DNA of 64,000 bases from Phytoseiulus persimilis (Eukaryota > Arthropoda > Arachnida > Mesostigmata > Phytoseiidae), in assembly GCA_037576195.1 (NCBI GenBank), contig CM075102.1, forward strand, positions 25,540,745 through 25,604,744. Reading direction: 5' to 3'. Positions 26,001 through 39,891 of this stretch are shown here, piece by piece. The translations under genes and the position numbers were made by a program. Each line of letters begins with the position of its first letter. The stretch's first letter is position 1. The notes below the pieces were generated by a model. That model was not told where the DNA came from, made no database searches, and worked only from the letters and a program-made list of their open reading frames with translations.

Positions 26001-29000
26001 ACATGGCCAGAAATTTTCGTCTCCATTAGGAGCCCGTCTCGATTTCTCAACGAACTTCTCGAAAGGAGCGCTTGGAGGGTTCTTGAACGGGTCCTCTCGA
26101 CTGTAATCACCGTGATTAAAATTATCATTAATTATTCGTTGTCGTAACGATGGTCACTGCGGTTGGCTGTCACTGTCGTGTTTCCGATGGCTGTATGGGG
26201 TGACGCGGAAGAGTGAACACTCGTTGAAACCATCTCAGGCTGTGGTCGTTAGTCCTTCTCGTAGTTGAGAAATTATGTCGAAGAACATTATTCTCGTTCC
26301 CGCATCGACGTCAGAGGTGCTCGATGCGAGTTCGCGCGCCGCGTTCACTTACGCGACGAGTTGAATTAGATTCGAGCCGATTCTTCTACAGCCTTCGTCT
26401 TGGCACTTGCGTTACTGTCGACCTTTGCCACGTTGGATATCCCTCAGCCGCGACCGATGCTGATCGCAGCAATCGTCCTCGCGTTCGAAAACGCGCTTCC
26501 AGCGCGCCAGAAACTGCCGCAGAGCTCTGTCTCGTCTCCTTCTTGCTCGTCCGCTTGCGTGCGTGCGTGCAGAGGAGAAACCGCAAACTGTAAACGCGAT
26601 GAAAGCGAAACTGAGACATAGGCCGAATCAGACCGAACCAAGTCGCGGCGACGCGACTCAGTAAATCGTTGTCGGAGTGAGCGAGTGAATGGATGAATGG
26701 TGAGATTCGTCTCGAGTAGGAAACGTCGATGCGACCACCGAAACATCTGCGTCACGAAAATAGCCTTCAATGATTAGCGACGATGATGTTGAAGCATTTC
26801 ATCAGCCCGCAATGACTGCTGAGGATAGATTTCAAACTCAGAAGATGAACAACGGTCAGGGACTCGAAAGTCGCGTCATTCCACAATGTATCGGACTTCC
26901 GGATGCGCAGGGCTTGTGGGTCGCAGACTGCATTCAGTGTTTGCAACTTTTTGCAGTTTTGTGGTTGCGCCGGGGGACGAAATATAAAATCAATGTTCGA
27001 CGACTTCACAAATAGAGCTATCTTTGCATGTGTTTCTCCTTCCATTCCATTCCACGCGTCACAATCGTTCACGAGCGATGTTTTCACGGGTTTTTGAGGA
27101 GCGCAGATCGCTGATGATAAACGCGATTCACACTGCCGGAACACTTGCACGCGTCCCTTGAGTAGATTTGCGAAAAGTACACTGATACATCAAACGCGAT
27201 TCCACGGGGTACAGCACAGCGCGATCGTGCGTCGGTCCGTCTGGAAACGATAATCTCTCCAACGATTCTTGAGTAATTCCATTGTTTCTTTGAAAACAAC
27301 TCTGGAATACGACTTGGCCACTGCGAACAAGAGAAGAAAGCTTTCGGGGCAAGAGGGGTTTTAATTAGAGACAAGCAGGATACCTCGACCCTTCGATTCA
27401 CATTGCGAGCAGTGGTCTTCCTCGCCGCCATTAGGTGACAGAATTCAATGCTGTTGATTTTATCTCTGAAATTGCCTGAAGCATTATAACAGAGGAGCAC
27501 GGTGCCAAGAAGATGGAGAGAACCCATTGAAAACGAGCACCGGATCGAAATTGAGCATTTGGCAACTTTAATAGTGCCTGAGTGGTGTTGTTGTTGTTGC
27601 TGTTGTCTCTGTGATCTATTGGTGAATGTGGTCCGACATTGAAACGGCAAGATGACCAGTCTCGCCTGCTTACCGCTCCATCGGCCAAGTGATCGAGATC
27701 GTATCGGGTGCCCAGCCGCTCTCAGCCTGATCCGCTCGCGGCTCTTCGCTCTCCTTCTCTCGACATCCAGCGAGAGGAAGCTCACTTAATTATACGACCG
27801 TGATAATAATGCACCAGATCGGTGTCGCTTGAAGGTGTCACTGAGCCGGAACCCTAGCGAATCCGACAATCATTGCCCTATTAGACGCTTCATCAGTTCA
27901 GGCATCGACGGTATCTCTCGTTTTTCCGGTCGTTGGTTTTCCTCTCCAACTTCTGGAAAACGCTTCCAAAATCTACACGGGACACATTGCGATCTTTGGC
28001 GCAAGTCCACCCGGGAACCGTTATCCGTCGATGAGTTTCGGCGAAGCTATCAGAAGAAAACCAACCCAGCTGACCGTCTGTGGGTTCGCTCTGCTCAATC
28101 GAGCTCCGGAGAAACTCTCTCTCTCCACCTAACTTCAGTTACCGCTATCAGAGGCCTTTGAGGCCGACTCCGGCACACGCCCGAAAATACCATGGGAGCC
28201 GTTAGCGAACAAATAGCACCAGTTGTGGGCTGTAGTGATTTCGATAAACATCGAAGCCGCAAGTTTGAATGCGAAATTTGCAATCGAAGCCGCCGCTCGT
28301 GCACCGACCTCCGCTCGAGCCAGCGTGCATGTGGCTGCCATGTAAATCTGAGCCTTGAGCGCAGGGCACGCTAGTCGCCGTCGGTGTAAGCATTCAGGCC
28401 TAGCCAGCTCGAGCTTATGGGAATCGTTTTCCCCGAACGAATCGGAGGAGCACGAGAGAGCTATCACTATCACTTGCTCGGGAATTCTGGGGCAAAAGGG
28501 TTCCGCGAGAGCGGGTAAGCTCGAACTGGAGGAAAAATATGGGAACAAAAGTGATACGAAACTGTCGAGAATTCCGGTTGAGCTGCCGCTTAAAAAAGTT
28601 GATAGTTCGTCGGAAGAACGGCGCGTTTAGCCGACCAGTCAGCTAGATTGTCTATCTGTGTCTGTGTTTGTCGCGCGAATGTCTTACGGCTTCTTCTGCT
28701 CATTTTGTCGTGCGTAATTACGGGGTGCACCGACGAATGCAACTTGCTGCCACCGCCGCGGTCCCAGCCAAGACCTTACAGCAGAAGCGACACTTGACTA
28801 GGAAGAAAGCGAGGAAAAACTTAGTTTCATCAAAAGGGTCATCGGAGCCAACATCTCATTCATCTGTTCGTTCGTTCATTCTGTCCGTCCGTGCGTTCGC
28901 CCGTCCGTCAGACACTGAGCCGTTAGACTGGTCTGGGTCGCGTTGTCTGGTCACCGCGAGCGAGCATGCGTCCCTTCCACCGACCCAGTGAGTGAATGGC

Positions 29001-30000
29001 AGAGACTGATTCAGTTGGATCATTTGACTTTGCGGCCGAAAAACGAGCTGGCGTCTTCTAGTGGCTCCGGGGCGAGGCAGTGTCGTTCCTCAGTCGCCAC
29101 TCGGCTCTCGCCACTCGCCTGCTGGCTTTAATTTCGTTGAGCGGCAGCTTTCGGTACAGTTGTTGATGCCGTTGTTTTGCGGTGGGGTCCACGGGACAGC
29201 GGTCCAGTTCAGTCATGTCATCTCTCATTCAAATCTGGCGCACCTTTTGACACTAGCTCACGCCAACGGTTCCGGAGTGGTCCCTGTAAATCAGGTGGTG
29301 TTCGCGGTGTTGGCGACATCTTCTCCATGAAAGTGGAGTTAAATTCGCGGCTTCGACTTTTTCCATCAATGACTTAGAACCAACAGCAATCCGAGAACGC
29401 ATCTTCAAAAGTGAGGACACCAGATTGCGTCAATCATCTGCGCGGTTTTCCGAACGGCCGATCTCTCAGCTCCCATGGGTGAACTCCCGTTGTAGATACA
29501 AAACAATCGGAGAGCTGAACAGGTATAACGAGAGAAGAATCGATTCTCGTTAGGAATTTTCATGCTCGGGCTGGGAATTTCGACACGCTCTGACTAAGGT
29601 GCTAACTCGAACTCGTTGGTTGTTTAAGACAGGTATTCACCTGGGTGCACTCCTTGTTCATGCAGCGTCCGGCGAAAAGATTCGCCGAGCTACTTATCAT
29701 TTCGCAGTAAGGCCAGCAACACTATCGTTGCACTGACTGTCTCTAAAGGCCATAGAGAAATTTACCATGAAACGTCGTCATCACCACCATTCACCCTCTA
29801 AGCGATAGATGCTCGGAAACTGTTCGACGAACGCCCGGGAGGTCTGGGTCTACAGGGCAGTTGGTCGGACGTCGGTGTAAATCAGTTCTTAGCCGAGAGG
29901 ATCACAACAAAGTGACGTACGATCAGCCACCACCGAGAAGAAGATCCTCCACCATGCCGTCGACGCTTCGTTGTATTCACGGTCGCTGGCTCTCTCTTCT
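20001..30000. other. No firm gene; several protein-like minus-strand frames
   Basis: Simple sequence includes A12 (20459-20470), GTC repeats (20824-20853), C10 (22031-22040), TTC/GTC (22972-23002), TGC (23215-23232), C12 (24085-24096), T11 (25808-25818) and GTT (27586-27606). Between 20.7 and 23.5 kb the minus strand carries several open pieces beside GT donors, of which only 23,111-23,475 is listed separately. Some of their acidic runs are just the reverse of GTC microsatellites. About 29.4-30.1 kb holds nothing I can interpret. Confidence 0.4.
23111..23475 (-). CDS. Weak candidate: first two exons of a secreted or membrane protein
   Basis: On the minus strand an ATG at 23475 opens a hydrophobic start (MLLMFSFLVFLSTEPCPALG) that looks like a signal peptide, then a frame reading VDLNGGNAVFYVHPG, up to donor GTAAGC at 23327 or GTTCAT at 23334. 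A second open piece at 23272-23111 begins after CTCTCGGCAG, runs 54 codons with cysteines (DTCDHS, FGCDC) and ends at GTAAGT. Only the GTTCAT donor joins the two in phase 0; the better GTAAGC donor is out of phase unless the acceptor at 23234 is used. I recognise no family and found no clear third exon. It could be chance in GC-rich DNA. Confidence 0.22.
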
Positions 30001-33000
30001 AACGGACTTCACGTGACTGGAATCTCCATCCAATACATCTGTCCTCAGTTCTAAGTTGGGTTCGCAAAGAGAAGCTTCGATCTGTCGATCCACGATTTCG
30101 CAGATCAACGTTACATGAGGAGATCGAGGAGGCGGCGATTTTTATCTGTTAGAGACTGTCCCACCGAGTTGAACGATGCGCGCGATCTTCCACCTGAGCT
30201 GAGCGAGTTCTGGATCTCATTGCTCCCCGGACCGAGTTTGTTCTCGAACTTGACGATCATGGAGCTGGGCCGGCTTTGGTTATACGGATAGACCAATAGC
30301 GGTCTCCCAACGCGAGTTGCTCATAACTCCCCAAAGGGTGGTGTCCGAAAGCTTAACGTGCTCAACGGAGAACGGCTTAATTCGTTTAAACCCCTCACCA
30401 ATATCATCAGGATTAGAGGTTGACCGCCAGAAGTCGCTCCCCTGTCCTGCTTGGCGACCCCCGTTGTTTTCGCTCCTCGTGATTGCTCCCTAGACGAGCT
30501 CCCTCAAAAATGTAGAAGAGCCAGATCCGAACGAAAAGATTTTGAGGATGTGTCGGAGATCTTGATGCAAATCTCTCGATGAGGAATCCGCCTGCGGTTT
30601 CGATTTCCACTCCTAATTTCGACCGACTCCGACCGAATGTTGTATCGGATAACGTTATCAGCATACGTATCGCGCGCGCGATGACACAGCTCGCTTGCGA
30701 ACACCATCGCAGACGATCCAATCGGAAACACGGAGAAGCCAACCGGTCAGAGTTGCGAAGAACACCTGTACGAAGCGATGCAAACGCACTCGCGCGTCCG
30801 AGGCTCCGCCTATGACTCAATCAATGTTTCAGACGAAACTCCTCGGTGAGTGCAGCCAGAGCACACAAATTTGGGAAAGAATGTCCCCGCTCATCGCACT
30901 CATTCGAGAAACTCATTCAATGAAACGCTTCGTAGAAACGGATTCGTCGTTGTAGACGCGATCGTGTACACGATGCTCGTTTCGGATGGCGAAACAGTTT
31001 CGCTACTGGATACCCGTTCGCTGTCTGATCTCTCTCGAACGTTCGTTTCCGAAAGAGATAAATTGGTTGTTGTCGGCGTGAGCTATTAGACTAAGATTAA
31101 GTAGATCATCGTTAAACGTTATTGTTAGGAGTTAATCAACGGAGGCCTATCGGTCGTCTCTCTCGGTCTTCTCACTTCGCCGCTGCTTCTCCTCAAACTC
31201 GTGCTCGCCATGTCTTTCGGTTCGTTTCCTTGGTGGTGGTTTTCTTGTTGTGAGTCCATCATGTGAAATTAGCCAGTCTGTCACCCGATCCGCCCGCCCG
31301 CCGACGTTGGCACAGCTGCCCCATCCATCCGATCGGCACAACGGAAACGCTCGAGCGTGGAGCTCCATTTGAAGTTTTGCAACTCAGTCTCATCCAATGT
31401 ATGAGTCCCGCGCGTTCTGCGGTTGTACAACTTCTCATGACTAAACCTCATGTTCCGAGTTCGGGCGTGGAAACACTCGGTTCCGTCGTTCTGGCTGAGT
31501 GCTATGGTTTATTAGGGACGTTTGTACAAGGCCTCGCTTTCCTGGGACCTGTTGAGCGATTTATTCGAAGACAATTCACTCGTTGCTTTCTCCTTCTTCC
31601 CGGCGACACCGGTGCCTGCTCGCAGCCTATCCGGTAGCTCTCTCGCTGTAGTCAAAGCTGAACCCGTGTAGCTGATTCTGGTTTCTACCTATGATGATTT
31701 AGAAGGCGTCGCGTCGCCAGGGCCACTCGTTCCGAGCGTTTTTGAGCATGCGAGACGCGATCGTTCAACATCTCGTTCATCAGTTTTTTTCTTTGTTTCC
31801 GTTTATTCGACGTTCGGCCAACGGGGCTCGCGCTCCCAGAGCCGCTGCCCACACCGGCGATCGCGACAAAACGACGACGAGAGATCCCGTCGCGGCGTCG
31901 GACCACGACGAACAGCACTTGCGGGTGGTGTCGCACGCGGGCCGGTTTTCTTTTCTATAAATCAAAAAAAAAACTCGGCGATAATTCCACATTGATATGT
32001 TTGTCGTCTTCGGCTTCGATTGCGATCCGGTCCTCCCGCATCGCAAGCGCCGGCGACAGTCAAGGGGACACGCGGTTCGGTCATTGGCGTGGGCAGGTCA
32101 GCTGATCTTCTTCCACTGATTCTCTTCATACGATTTCGAACGCCCGATCGAGACAGTCCGTCTGCCCGTCTGCCGGCCATCGAATCAATAACGTCCAGAT
32201 GTAGATTGGAAATCGTAGCTCGCTCGATCTTCGGATCCGAGTCTTTAACCTCTTCGCGGCGATCTTCATCTTACGTCCGCTGTTTTTTCTCTTCTTCTAC
32301 GTTCGGTGTTCCTTCTTCTCGACCGCGACTGGTACGGTTCCGACGCCGTTCTTCACCGTATCCGCCGATGGCCGCGGTTCTATTTCCTTTCTTCCTCCTC
32401 ATCGACGACTCCTTGTCAACGTCCTCCTGGTTCTGTCATCGGAGCTGAGGGGATCGGGTCGCGATCCGATCGCACTCCAGGCCTCTCGGGCCCTTTTGTC
32501 GAATCTTCTCTCTTTGCGCGTTCAGTCGAGGATCGGGTTGACACATGCTTCGATTCCGGGCTGGATTTATGTTTTTTCCTGCTTCGGAGATGAAGCGTCG
32601 CGACGCTTCCCCATCATGCGTTGCAACCTTCGTTCGTTGCTGGAGAGCGAGCGATGTTTAGCGTTCAATTATAAGTTTGCGACGATGACAATAGATACAC
32701 GCCGATCCGCCCACGGACTTGGCTGCGTGTCGTTTTGGTGTCACTGCGATTGCGTCTTCAATCTGTGAGCGCGTCATCCGCGGCGGTCGAACGCTTGGAC
32801 GGACGCTCCGGCGAAAGAACGCGAGTCAGTCAACCATGCTCGGCGACCATCCGTCGAATCACGGTCCGCGGGAGCACACCGATCGGAAGAAGAAAGATCG
32901 CGATGATCCACGATGAGCGATGTTGATTACCAGCAAATTAGAGAGACATTAAAATCAAATAAGTTTCCATTTGCCGAATCACCGGGCGCGTGGGCCGCGC

Positions 33001-33225
33001 CGTTCCGGTCGCTAACCCTGCACGGTCCAGGTGAGGAAGGCCAGGCTGAGCTTCCAGTGGATAAGAAGACAATTATCGGATCAAGTGGAACAACGAGGAG
33101 GCGATGACTAATGCGATCGAAAGGACGAAGTCGGGGCAGGTAGACGAGGAAAACTCACGCTGGCCACGCAGCGGCAGCTGCGATTCCAAGATACGGGGAC
33201 CGTGAAGGTGCTTCAGGTTGAACAG

Positions 33226-33246
33226 CGGCGGCGGCGGCGGCGGCGG
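33226..33246. repeat. (CGG)7 trinucleotide repeat
   Basis: Seven uninterrupted CGG units. Confidence 0.9.
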
Positions 33247-36200
33247 CTCAATCCTCCGCTGCTCTGATTCCACGCAACAGCAAAGCCGTCGGTGGAAAAT
33301 GCTGCCGGTATCCGGGGGTGGACAGCTGATTGACGTCTGCTCGACGGGCGAATCAGAAAAAGTCGACGGCGGTGGCAACGTACGGAACGAAGAAGATCCG
33401 AACAATAGACCTGAACATGCGGGACGGAACGCTGCCAGTCAGATCATATTTGTCTATGGTCCGAATACGTCAAAGGCAAACGACCAGAGCGCGAAGCCGA
33501 GCGAAGCGAGAACGTCGGTCTTCCGAGCGAAAATGCGAGCTTGCGATGCCCTCGGCGTTCCGGCTCCGTCGATCCGGGTGCTGACGACCATCGCTCACCA
33601 CCGGGGCCATCGGTTATCCGAGCCCCGGTCCTCGACAGCGGGCTTTCCGTGGCCATGGCTTCTGGTGGGGGATCACTGCTAGAGGAGCTCTAGAGAGGAA
33701 CTTCCAGAGCATTGTTCCCTCGGTCGCTTGCCCCGCTGCCCTCAATGAGGCTATTCTGTCGAAAAAGCTGTCATGAACGTCTCCGTAGCTATCCTGCGCT
33801 CTCCTGTTCGGGAGCGGTTGCCCAGGATGGCTGGCGCCACTACAACCCGAACTACCCCGGTATCGACTCTCGCACTGCTGTGGCCGTTCAGCGACGCCAC
33901 CGTACTGGATCAGTTGGTATTTTCGTCGTTCTCGCTGTCGTCCACTCCTCTCACGGCACCGCGGCACTCACTCAGTCAGTCAGTCGGATATGTCGAATCT
34001 ATCCGTCACCGGCGAATGCTTCGGATCTCCACGGCTGCCGCAGCTTCTGCCCACCCGATTTTGTTAATTTTGACAGATCTGATCCGAACCAGTGTATCGA
34101 ACAGAATTCCACCAAATCCTTCGAAATGCAGCAGCGACTAGCGGTGTCAGCTCTCCTTTCGACGAATCGGCTGACTTTCTGTCTGTCCGTTCGGGCCAGT
34201 CGGTTGCAGTCGTTGCTTCTTCGGTCGCGGTCCAGGCCCTCGGCATAGAAATCCGACTGTTGCGCTGTTTCGCTAGCTCTAGCTCGATGCGATGCGCACA
34301 TTTTCTAAGACGTATGTAATTACCTCGTATTCCACGTATCTCGTTGTCTGGATTCATGTCAGTCGCCCACTCGACGAGTTTGACGAGTTTGACATCATCC
34401 GATTTAACACCGCTTTGGAAAAGAACTCACGCGACTGAGACGCTCGAATTCCAGTGGGTCCAGCGGCGGGAATCCGTAGTGCGGAGCAGATTTCCCACAA
34501 GATGGGGAGATCGGAAAAATATTTTCTGAAAGAAAAAGACACAGACACCAGAGGAGTCCCGAATCGTTCGCTTGGCTGGGTGGCGAACAGGTTGGTGCTG
34601 CTAGAGGGTTTGTTTATTCGGTCATCTTCTAATTTAGTAACTCTGGAGACAGTCACAAGAGCGATTGCTCCCAATCTGTCACGGGAAAGTGTTTAGCGGA
34701 AGAAACACGCGGGCCCTTATGTAGGCCCTGAGCTTCATCAGCGCTTGGGAAGCTGGCTACTGTTGTCACCGGTTGGCCCAACCGTTTCGATTCAAGACTC
34801 CATTCTACCCAGCTGGAGTTTGCGGTCGACTTTGCGAAACAACACGGCACGGGACCGCGGATGCACAGAGAATATGAGCTAAGATTCAGAAAATTTCCGC
34901 TCACCCTCGATCTACCTCGGTCCCGCGTTCCATGTAGCTTCCGAGTTCGAATCTTGTCCCTTCGCCGAGATTTAACACTTTATCTCTTTCTTGCAGGTAA
35001 GTTGTTCCGAGTCGGAAGATCTTTTTGGGAACCAGGCTCGGACAAATCATCGCTACAGAGTCGCTGCGGCCGCCGGCTGAAGAACCGGCCGGCCGGTCTT
35101 TCGGTTAGTCAGCTGTGGTTTTGAAGAATCGGCCGAAGATGATAATCCCACGAAAGGAATAGCGCGACGGCGGCGGAGCAGCCGCCGCAAGACAGACGAA
35201 TGTTTTCAGCATTCGCCTAATGACTTATCGATGACTTTTGTGATCCATTCGTTGTAGACTACTGGTTAGACTGGGAACGTGCAGCCCACTGGTAATGGAT
35301 CCGCAATGCATCATCGTTTCCCAATTCGAATTGTTGCATCCGTTCACCTGGAGTCGATTTAATGATTTCGCTCCCCTTCTCTTTTCCGTCAAGTTGTGAG
35401 TCGAAGCGGGCGATAAAGATTGCACGTCGCAGAGCGCATGTTCCCTCGTTTCTCCGCTCTGGAAGGGCAACTGGTGCCACGTCTGAGCATGCAGCGACCC
35501 GGTCCGCGAAATCGTGCAACTCAGAGAGTTCATCCCGAGACCATCCAGAAAGAAGTGGATCGTCGATGACCAGAGAGAAAAGGGTTGGAAATACAGATCG
35601 GTGCCAAACCCGCATACGAATCCAATTTCTTGTCGAAAGGTTCTCGGTCGGGCTTTTCTAGTTCGGGCGGGTCCTTCCAGCAACAAGCGAGCGGGCGAGC
35701 GAACATCAGCAGGACGATTATGTCGACTGGAGCAAACGAGCTGGAAAAAGGATACGATTCGCTTCTCCGCATTGTTTACGCATCTCGATTCGTTGAAGAG
35801 CTAGCTCACTGGCGGCGATGACAGAATTGAAGCGAGTGGCGCGGCGGCAGCAATAACAGCACCGGCGTTCATTTATCCGTTCATCCATCCGTCCAGAATT
35901 TTGACGGCCTCTCTAACGATGGGAGGGACCGTCCTCCGGCCTGGAAAGGCTACGAGTCGAACGAGGGGAACGGCAGGGGTGGGCTGGCTACCCGCTCGAA
36001 ATGGACTAGAAAATATGGGAGTCTCCGCGACTCCATCGTTCTCTGCCGAAGTCTAACGATAAGTACACAAACGATGTCTGCTGATCCCTCTGGTGGTGCT
36101 TTTCTCTGTCTGTAACAAGCCAAAGTTGCTCAATTTGCGCATGCTCAGCTCCAAATGGAGCAGCAGCGACGACATCGATTCTCGTTCGTGCATTATTCAC

Positions 36201-39200
36201 TCCGCACCGACGACGATGACCACGATAATCCTCGTCGTTGTGTACAATGCCCACCTCGGCTCACTTCTCTCCCAGTCGAGCCCGGATCTTTTCGGGTTCG
36301 GCCCGGCTCAGCCCGCTCACCAGCGAAGGATCGAGCGAGCAGAAAAGTACCGTCACCTTCCTTGAGGTCGTCCGACCGTGCCTAAGTCGGTAACAGAACA
36401 GAAGAGATATTTGAAATACAACTCTACGGCGTCTAGTCTCTAGTTTGGCGACAATCTGCCTCTAGTTTGTTGTTGGCGCATCGTTTCACCATTCCACCGT
36501 TTGTTTGTGAGCGAACCATCCATTTGTCCATCGAAGCTCTCAGTGTAGTCCGCCACTTCGCAGCCATATGTTCTGCTGCGCAGACCTCAAGAAACGGCAG
36601 CGGAACTCCAACTCTACTAGACACTCCTGTTGACGAGCAGAGCACAGTTTGCGTTTTCGACGCCTGATGCGCTCTGCGAAGTATCCGAGGTTAGAGTTCT
36701 CGAAACGACTGCGCATCGACCGGAATCCTCGACGTCGATGATCGTAATGATGAAGCTACTGATCATCGAGATCAACGGAAGCGTTCCCCGTACAAATCAT
36801 CGACGCTATTCTTCGAACGACGCTTAGAGAAAGAAGCTGTCGATCAAGGTGGCCAACTAGAATGTTTAGCATTCCTGACTACAGCAGGGACTCTGCGTAA
36901 TTCGCTGCTAATGCGTGCTTCGGATACTGTCATGCTCACCCTTGTCTGCCCCAGTTGGAGCCCTCACTCGCTCGATCCCGCCGTATCTCTATCTGGTGCC
37001 AAACAATTGCTCGGATACAGGGTGCAAGAAATGATCGAGCGCAAACAACGAGCGACAGAGCCCTCAGAAAAGAAAACAACGCACATAGAGATAGACCTCG
37101 AAGAGGCAGACCGTAGCTAAGCTTGACGATTCCTCGAAGATACGCCGCCGGTCACAAAAGCCGTGCTATGAATGATCGTGAGGCTAGCGGCCGAGAGAGC
37201 TGGCTAGTCGCCCCGTGCGACCTCGCTGCCGCGGTCGGGAGACTGTCCTGCGCCGTCCTCGTCGTTGAGGTCGGTTGAGGTCTGTTCCCACGGGTGCACC
37301 GAAAGCGCTCCCGTGGAAGATGCCCGCACGCGGTGTTCCTCCTCCGCGCCCAGTGGCGCGTTCTGTGTTCAATTTCCATGCGTGGTCCGCTTCGCCCGGC
37401 TGCCGCAGGATCCCTTCCACCGACACATTATCGTCGCAATCAACAAATCCAGTGGGAGGACAATTAGGCTTCGAGAGAGCGATCGACCAGCTGGTTGGAT
37501 GGATGGAGTGAGGATGAAGATTGCATCTAGCGGTTCGGAACGGTGAAAGTCTTCGTGAGAAGAAAGTGATTCTCGCTCGCCCGCGCGCCTGCCTGTCCGG
37601 CCGACCGACTCACTATCTCTGCTTGGGTGGCTACCGTTGGGAGACCACGACGACGCTTCGCTTATCTTCGGCTCAGATAGAGCCAACGCCGCCACCAACA
37701 CCAAGGCTGCCGCGAAGACCATAGCTACTGGACGTGGAGTCGTCTCTCGAAGCTTTCTCCGCTTCTCCTACAGCGGCTCTCTATCCGGGTATCGTTTTTA
37801 CGAAGTTCCAGCCGCCCTGCCGTGAAACCCAATATCATTCGTTTCTTGGGTGGCGTCGGTCCGTGTTCTCTTGCAGTGCCGACTCGGAAGGTCTCAAGTT
37901 TGCCCGAAAGGGCCACGCGCACTCGTGGACTTTCGGCGCCAGACGGTAACATGACCGGCGGCTCCGAGGGCGAACGGGTGGTGGTGCGGCGGCGGCGGCT
38001 CCACTCCACGTGCTCGCTAGGCCGAATAACACGTGCCGTCCTCCGGAGCGTACCTCGGACGTTGCGGAGCGAAAAAACCCGCGGCGGCCACCGCGACACC
38101 ATCGACCACAGGCGAGGGAAGGAGCTCTGCCGCGGTTGAGCGATGATCTCCCGAGCTGGCTAGATAGTTATCTTATCATCGAGGCTTCTTGGGTGCGGTT
38201 CCGTAAGGGTTGAGCTTGGGGCACCGAGCGATCTGCTCAAGAACGGGGGCGAGAGAGCCGTCGGCCCCGATAAGTTTCCTGCCGTTCTGTACTCGGCGCT
38301 CCCGGTCGTGAGCGGGCGGCGACGACGAGGTCCGGCGGGGGAGTTTTCGAATGTCACCCAAGCGAAATGACGTTACTATCGGCAGTCAAATCTTATCGCA
38401 GGCCAGCGGCGTCGAGGTTGTCGTCGGTGGTCGCCGTCTCTCTGTGTAGTTCAGAGACGCCACCCGACCAGCCGCCGTCCAGCCATCTCAAAACGATCAC
38501 CGACAACCGGCGGCGGCGACGTCGTCTGCTTTCTACCGTTGAGAAGTGATGGCGAGCGAGTATCCTCCACCACGATCACCACTGCCAGCTACCACCTCAC
38601 CGAGCGGCTTTCGAAGAAGTTTTCGTTGCTTTGTTGTTACAATTGGCGATGATCCCGCTAGCCGAAGTCAACGCGGTCGGGCTTCTTGCCGGCTGCCCGG
38701 AGGAGGACGGAAAGTCACCCAGCCGAGCGTTCCAGAGCCCACCCACCTACATCGAACTGTCTATTAGACTCGGTTAGCGGACCTTCCAGTCGCCCAGCAG
38801 AACAGCGGCAGTCGCGTTGGCAGGTCGGCTCGCATCGAGTTTTTTAGTCGGCGGCTCATCATTCCGAGCATAGCTCATTGTCAATCAAATGATGAGCGGC
38901 ACAGGAAAAAATACGACTACGCGACGCCCGTCCGACCGACCGCTGCTGCTGCTGCATTAGAGATTGACGGTACGAATCATATCGCTCTGACAGCGGCTCA
39001 CTGGGTCGCCGGCTGAAAGCTATCATATAATTGATCTGAACGAGCGCACGAGAATGTTGAAAACACGAGACGCTCCCGAGACGACGGTACCGGTGGAGAA
39101 GAAAATACTGTCTCGCTCCCTCGCTCGACAACGAACTCTACGACAGTGTCACTTGGGACTGGTTTCGGAGTGAGGTTCGATGCTGCCGATCCCTGCGCCG

Positions 39201-39557
39201 ACCGGACCGCCGCGCCGCAGTCTCTCCACGGCAACGATTTTTTCAAAAAGGAGCGCGCTCTGACGAACTCTCCTTGAAGACTGCTTCCAGGATGACCACG
39301 AACGAGCGCCCTTCTCGTCGATGCTCGTGATCACCGGGCGAGCCGTCGCGGCGCGAGAAATCCAAGCTGGGGACCATTCGTTCGGAAAATTGAGGAATTC
39401 CGTGGGCAGCGATGCTCGAGGTGTCACTGCGTTGGATCTAAATACGCTTATCGAACACGAGAACAGGGAGATCAAAGGACGACGCGAAAGCCGGAGCGAA
39501 AAGAGCTTCTGGGTCGATCCGTTCCATCGACGAATCGAGCTTCTGGCGATTCTCGTC

Positions 39558-39713
39558 CTACTTCAGAAGAGACTCTTCATTCTTTTTGACGAATTCGGCG
39601 ATCTTGAGCGGGGTTCTGGCCTGGCACTCGTGGAAAGCGAGAATGACGCGCGTCTTGCGGAACTTCTCGACCTCCGAACACTGCACGATGCTCATTGGTC
39701 GGCGGAAGAACAT
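39558..39713 (-). CDS. Weak candidate: short 51-residue frame or terminal exon
   Basis: An ATG at 39713 (minus strand), just after a possible acceptor AATAG, opens a 51-codon frame ending in TAG at 39558-39560. Codons favour G or C at the third position. The peptide (starting MFFRRPMSIVQ and ending KKNEESLLK) is lysine/glutamate-rich rather than arginine/serine-rich like the surrounding chance frames. The end reads AA|GTAGGA, so a splice donor is also possible. No family is recognised. A long plus-strand frame runs antisense to it. Confidence 0.2.
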   Translation of the reverse strand: MFFRRPMSIVQCSEVEKFRKTRVILAFHECQARTPLKIAEFVKKNEESLLK

Positions 39714-39860
39714 CCTATTGTTGGAGTGGTCGACCGCTCGTTCGACGGACAGACGCTTGAATCAATGTCGACTGGAAGTAACTCTCCGTCGGCGCGAATT
39801 TTCGGCGGAAACCAACGTCGACGAAGAGACCGATGGAGGGACGAACAGACTGGACAACGG

Positions 39861-39891
39861 GCGAGCGAGCGGACGGACGGACGGACGGACG
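39861..39891. repeat. GAGC and GGAC tetranucleotide arrays
   Basis: Short GAGC units are followed by five uninterrupted GGAC units. Confidence 0.85.

Noticed and set aside
27084..27785. Minus-strand 233-codon open frame
   Set aside because: Codon use and composition look random and no motif or family is recognisable.
35259..35615. Minus-strand 118-codon ATG-to-stop frame
   Set aside because: Length is within what chance gives in 64 kb of GC-rich DNA and no family is recognised; noted only in the regional entry.
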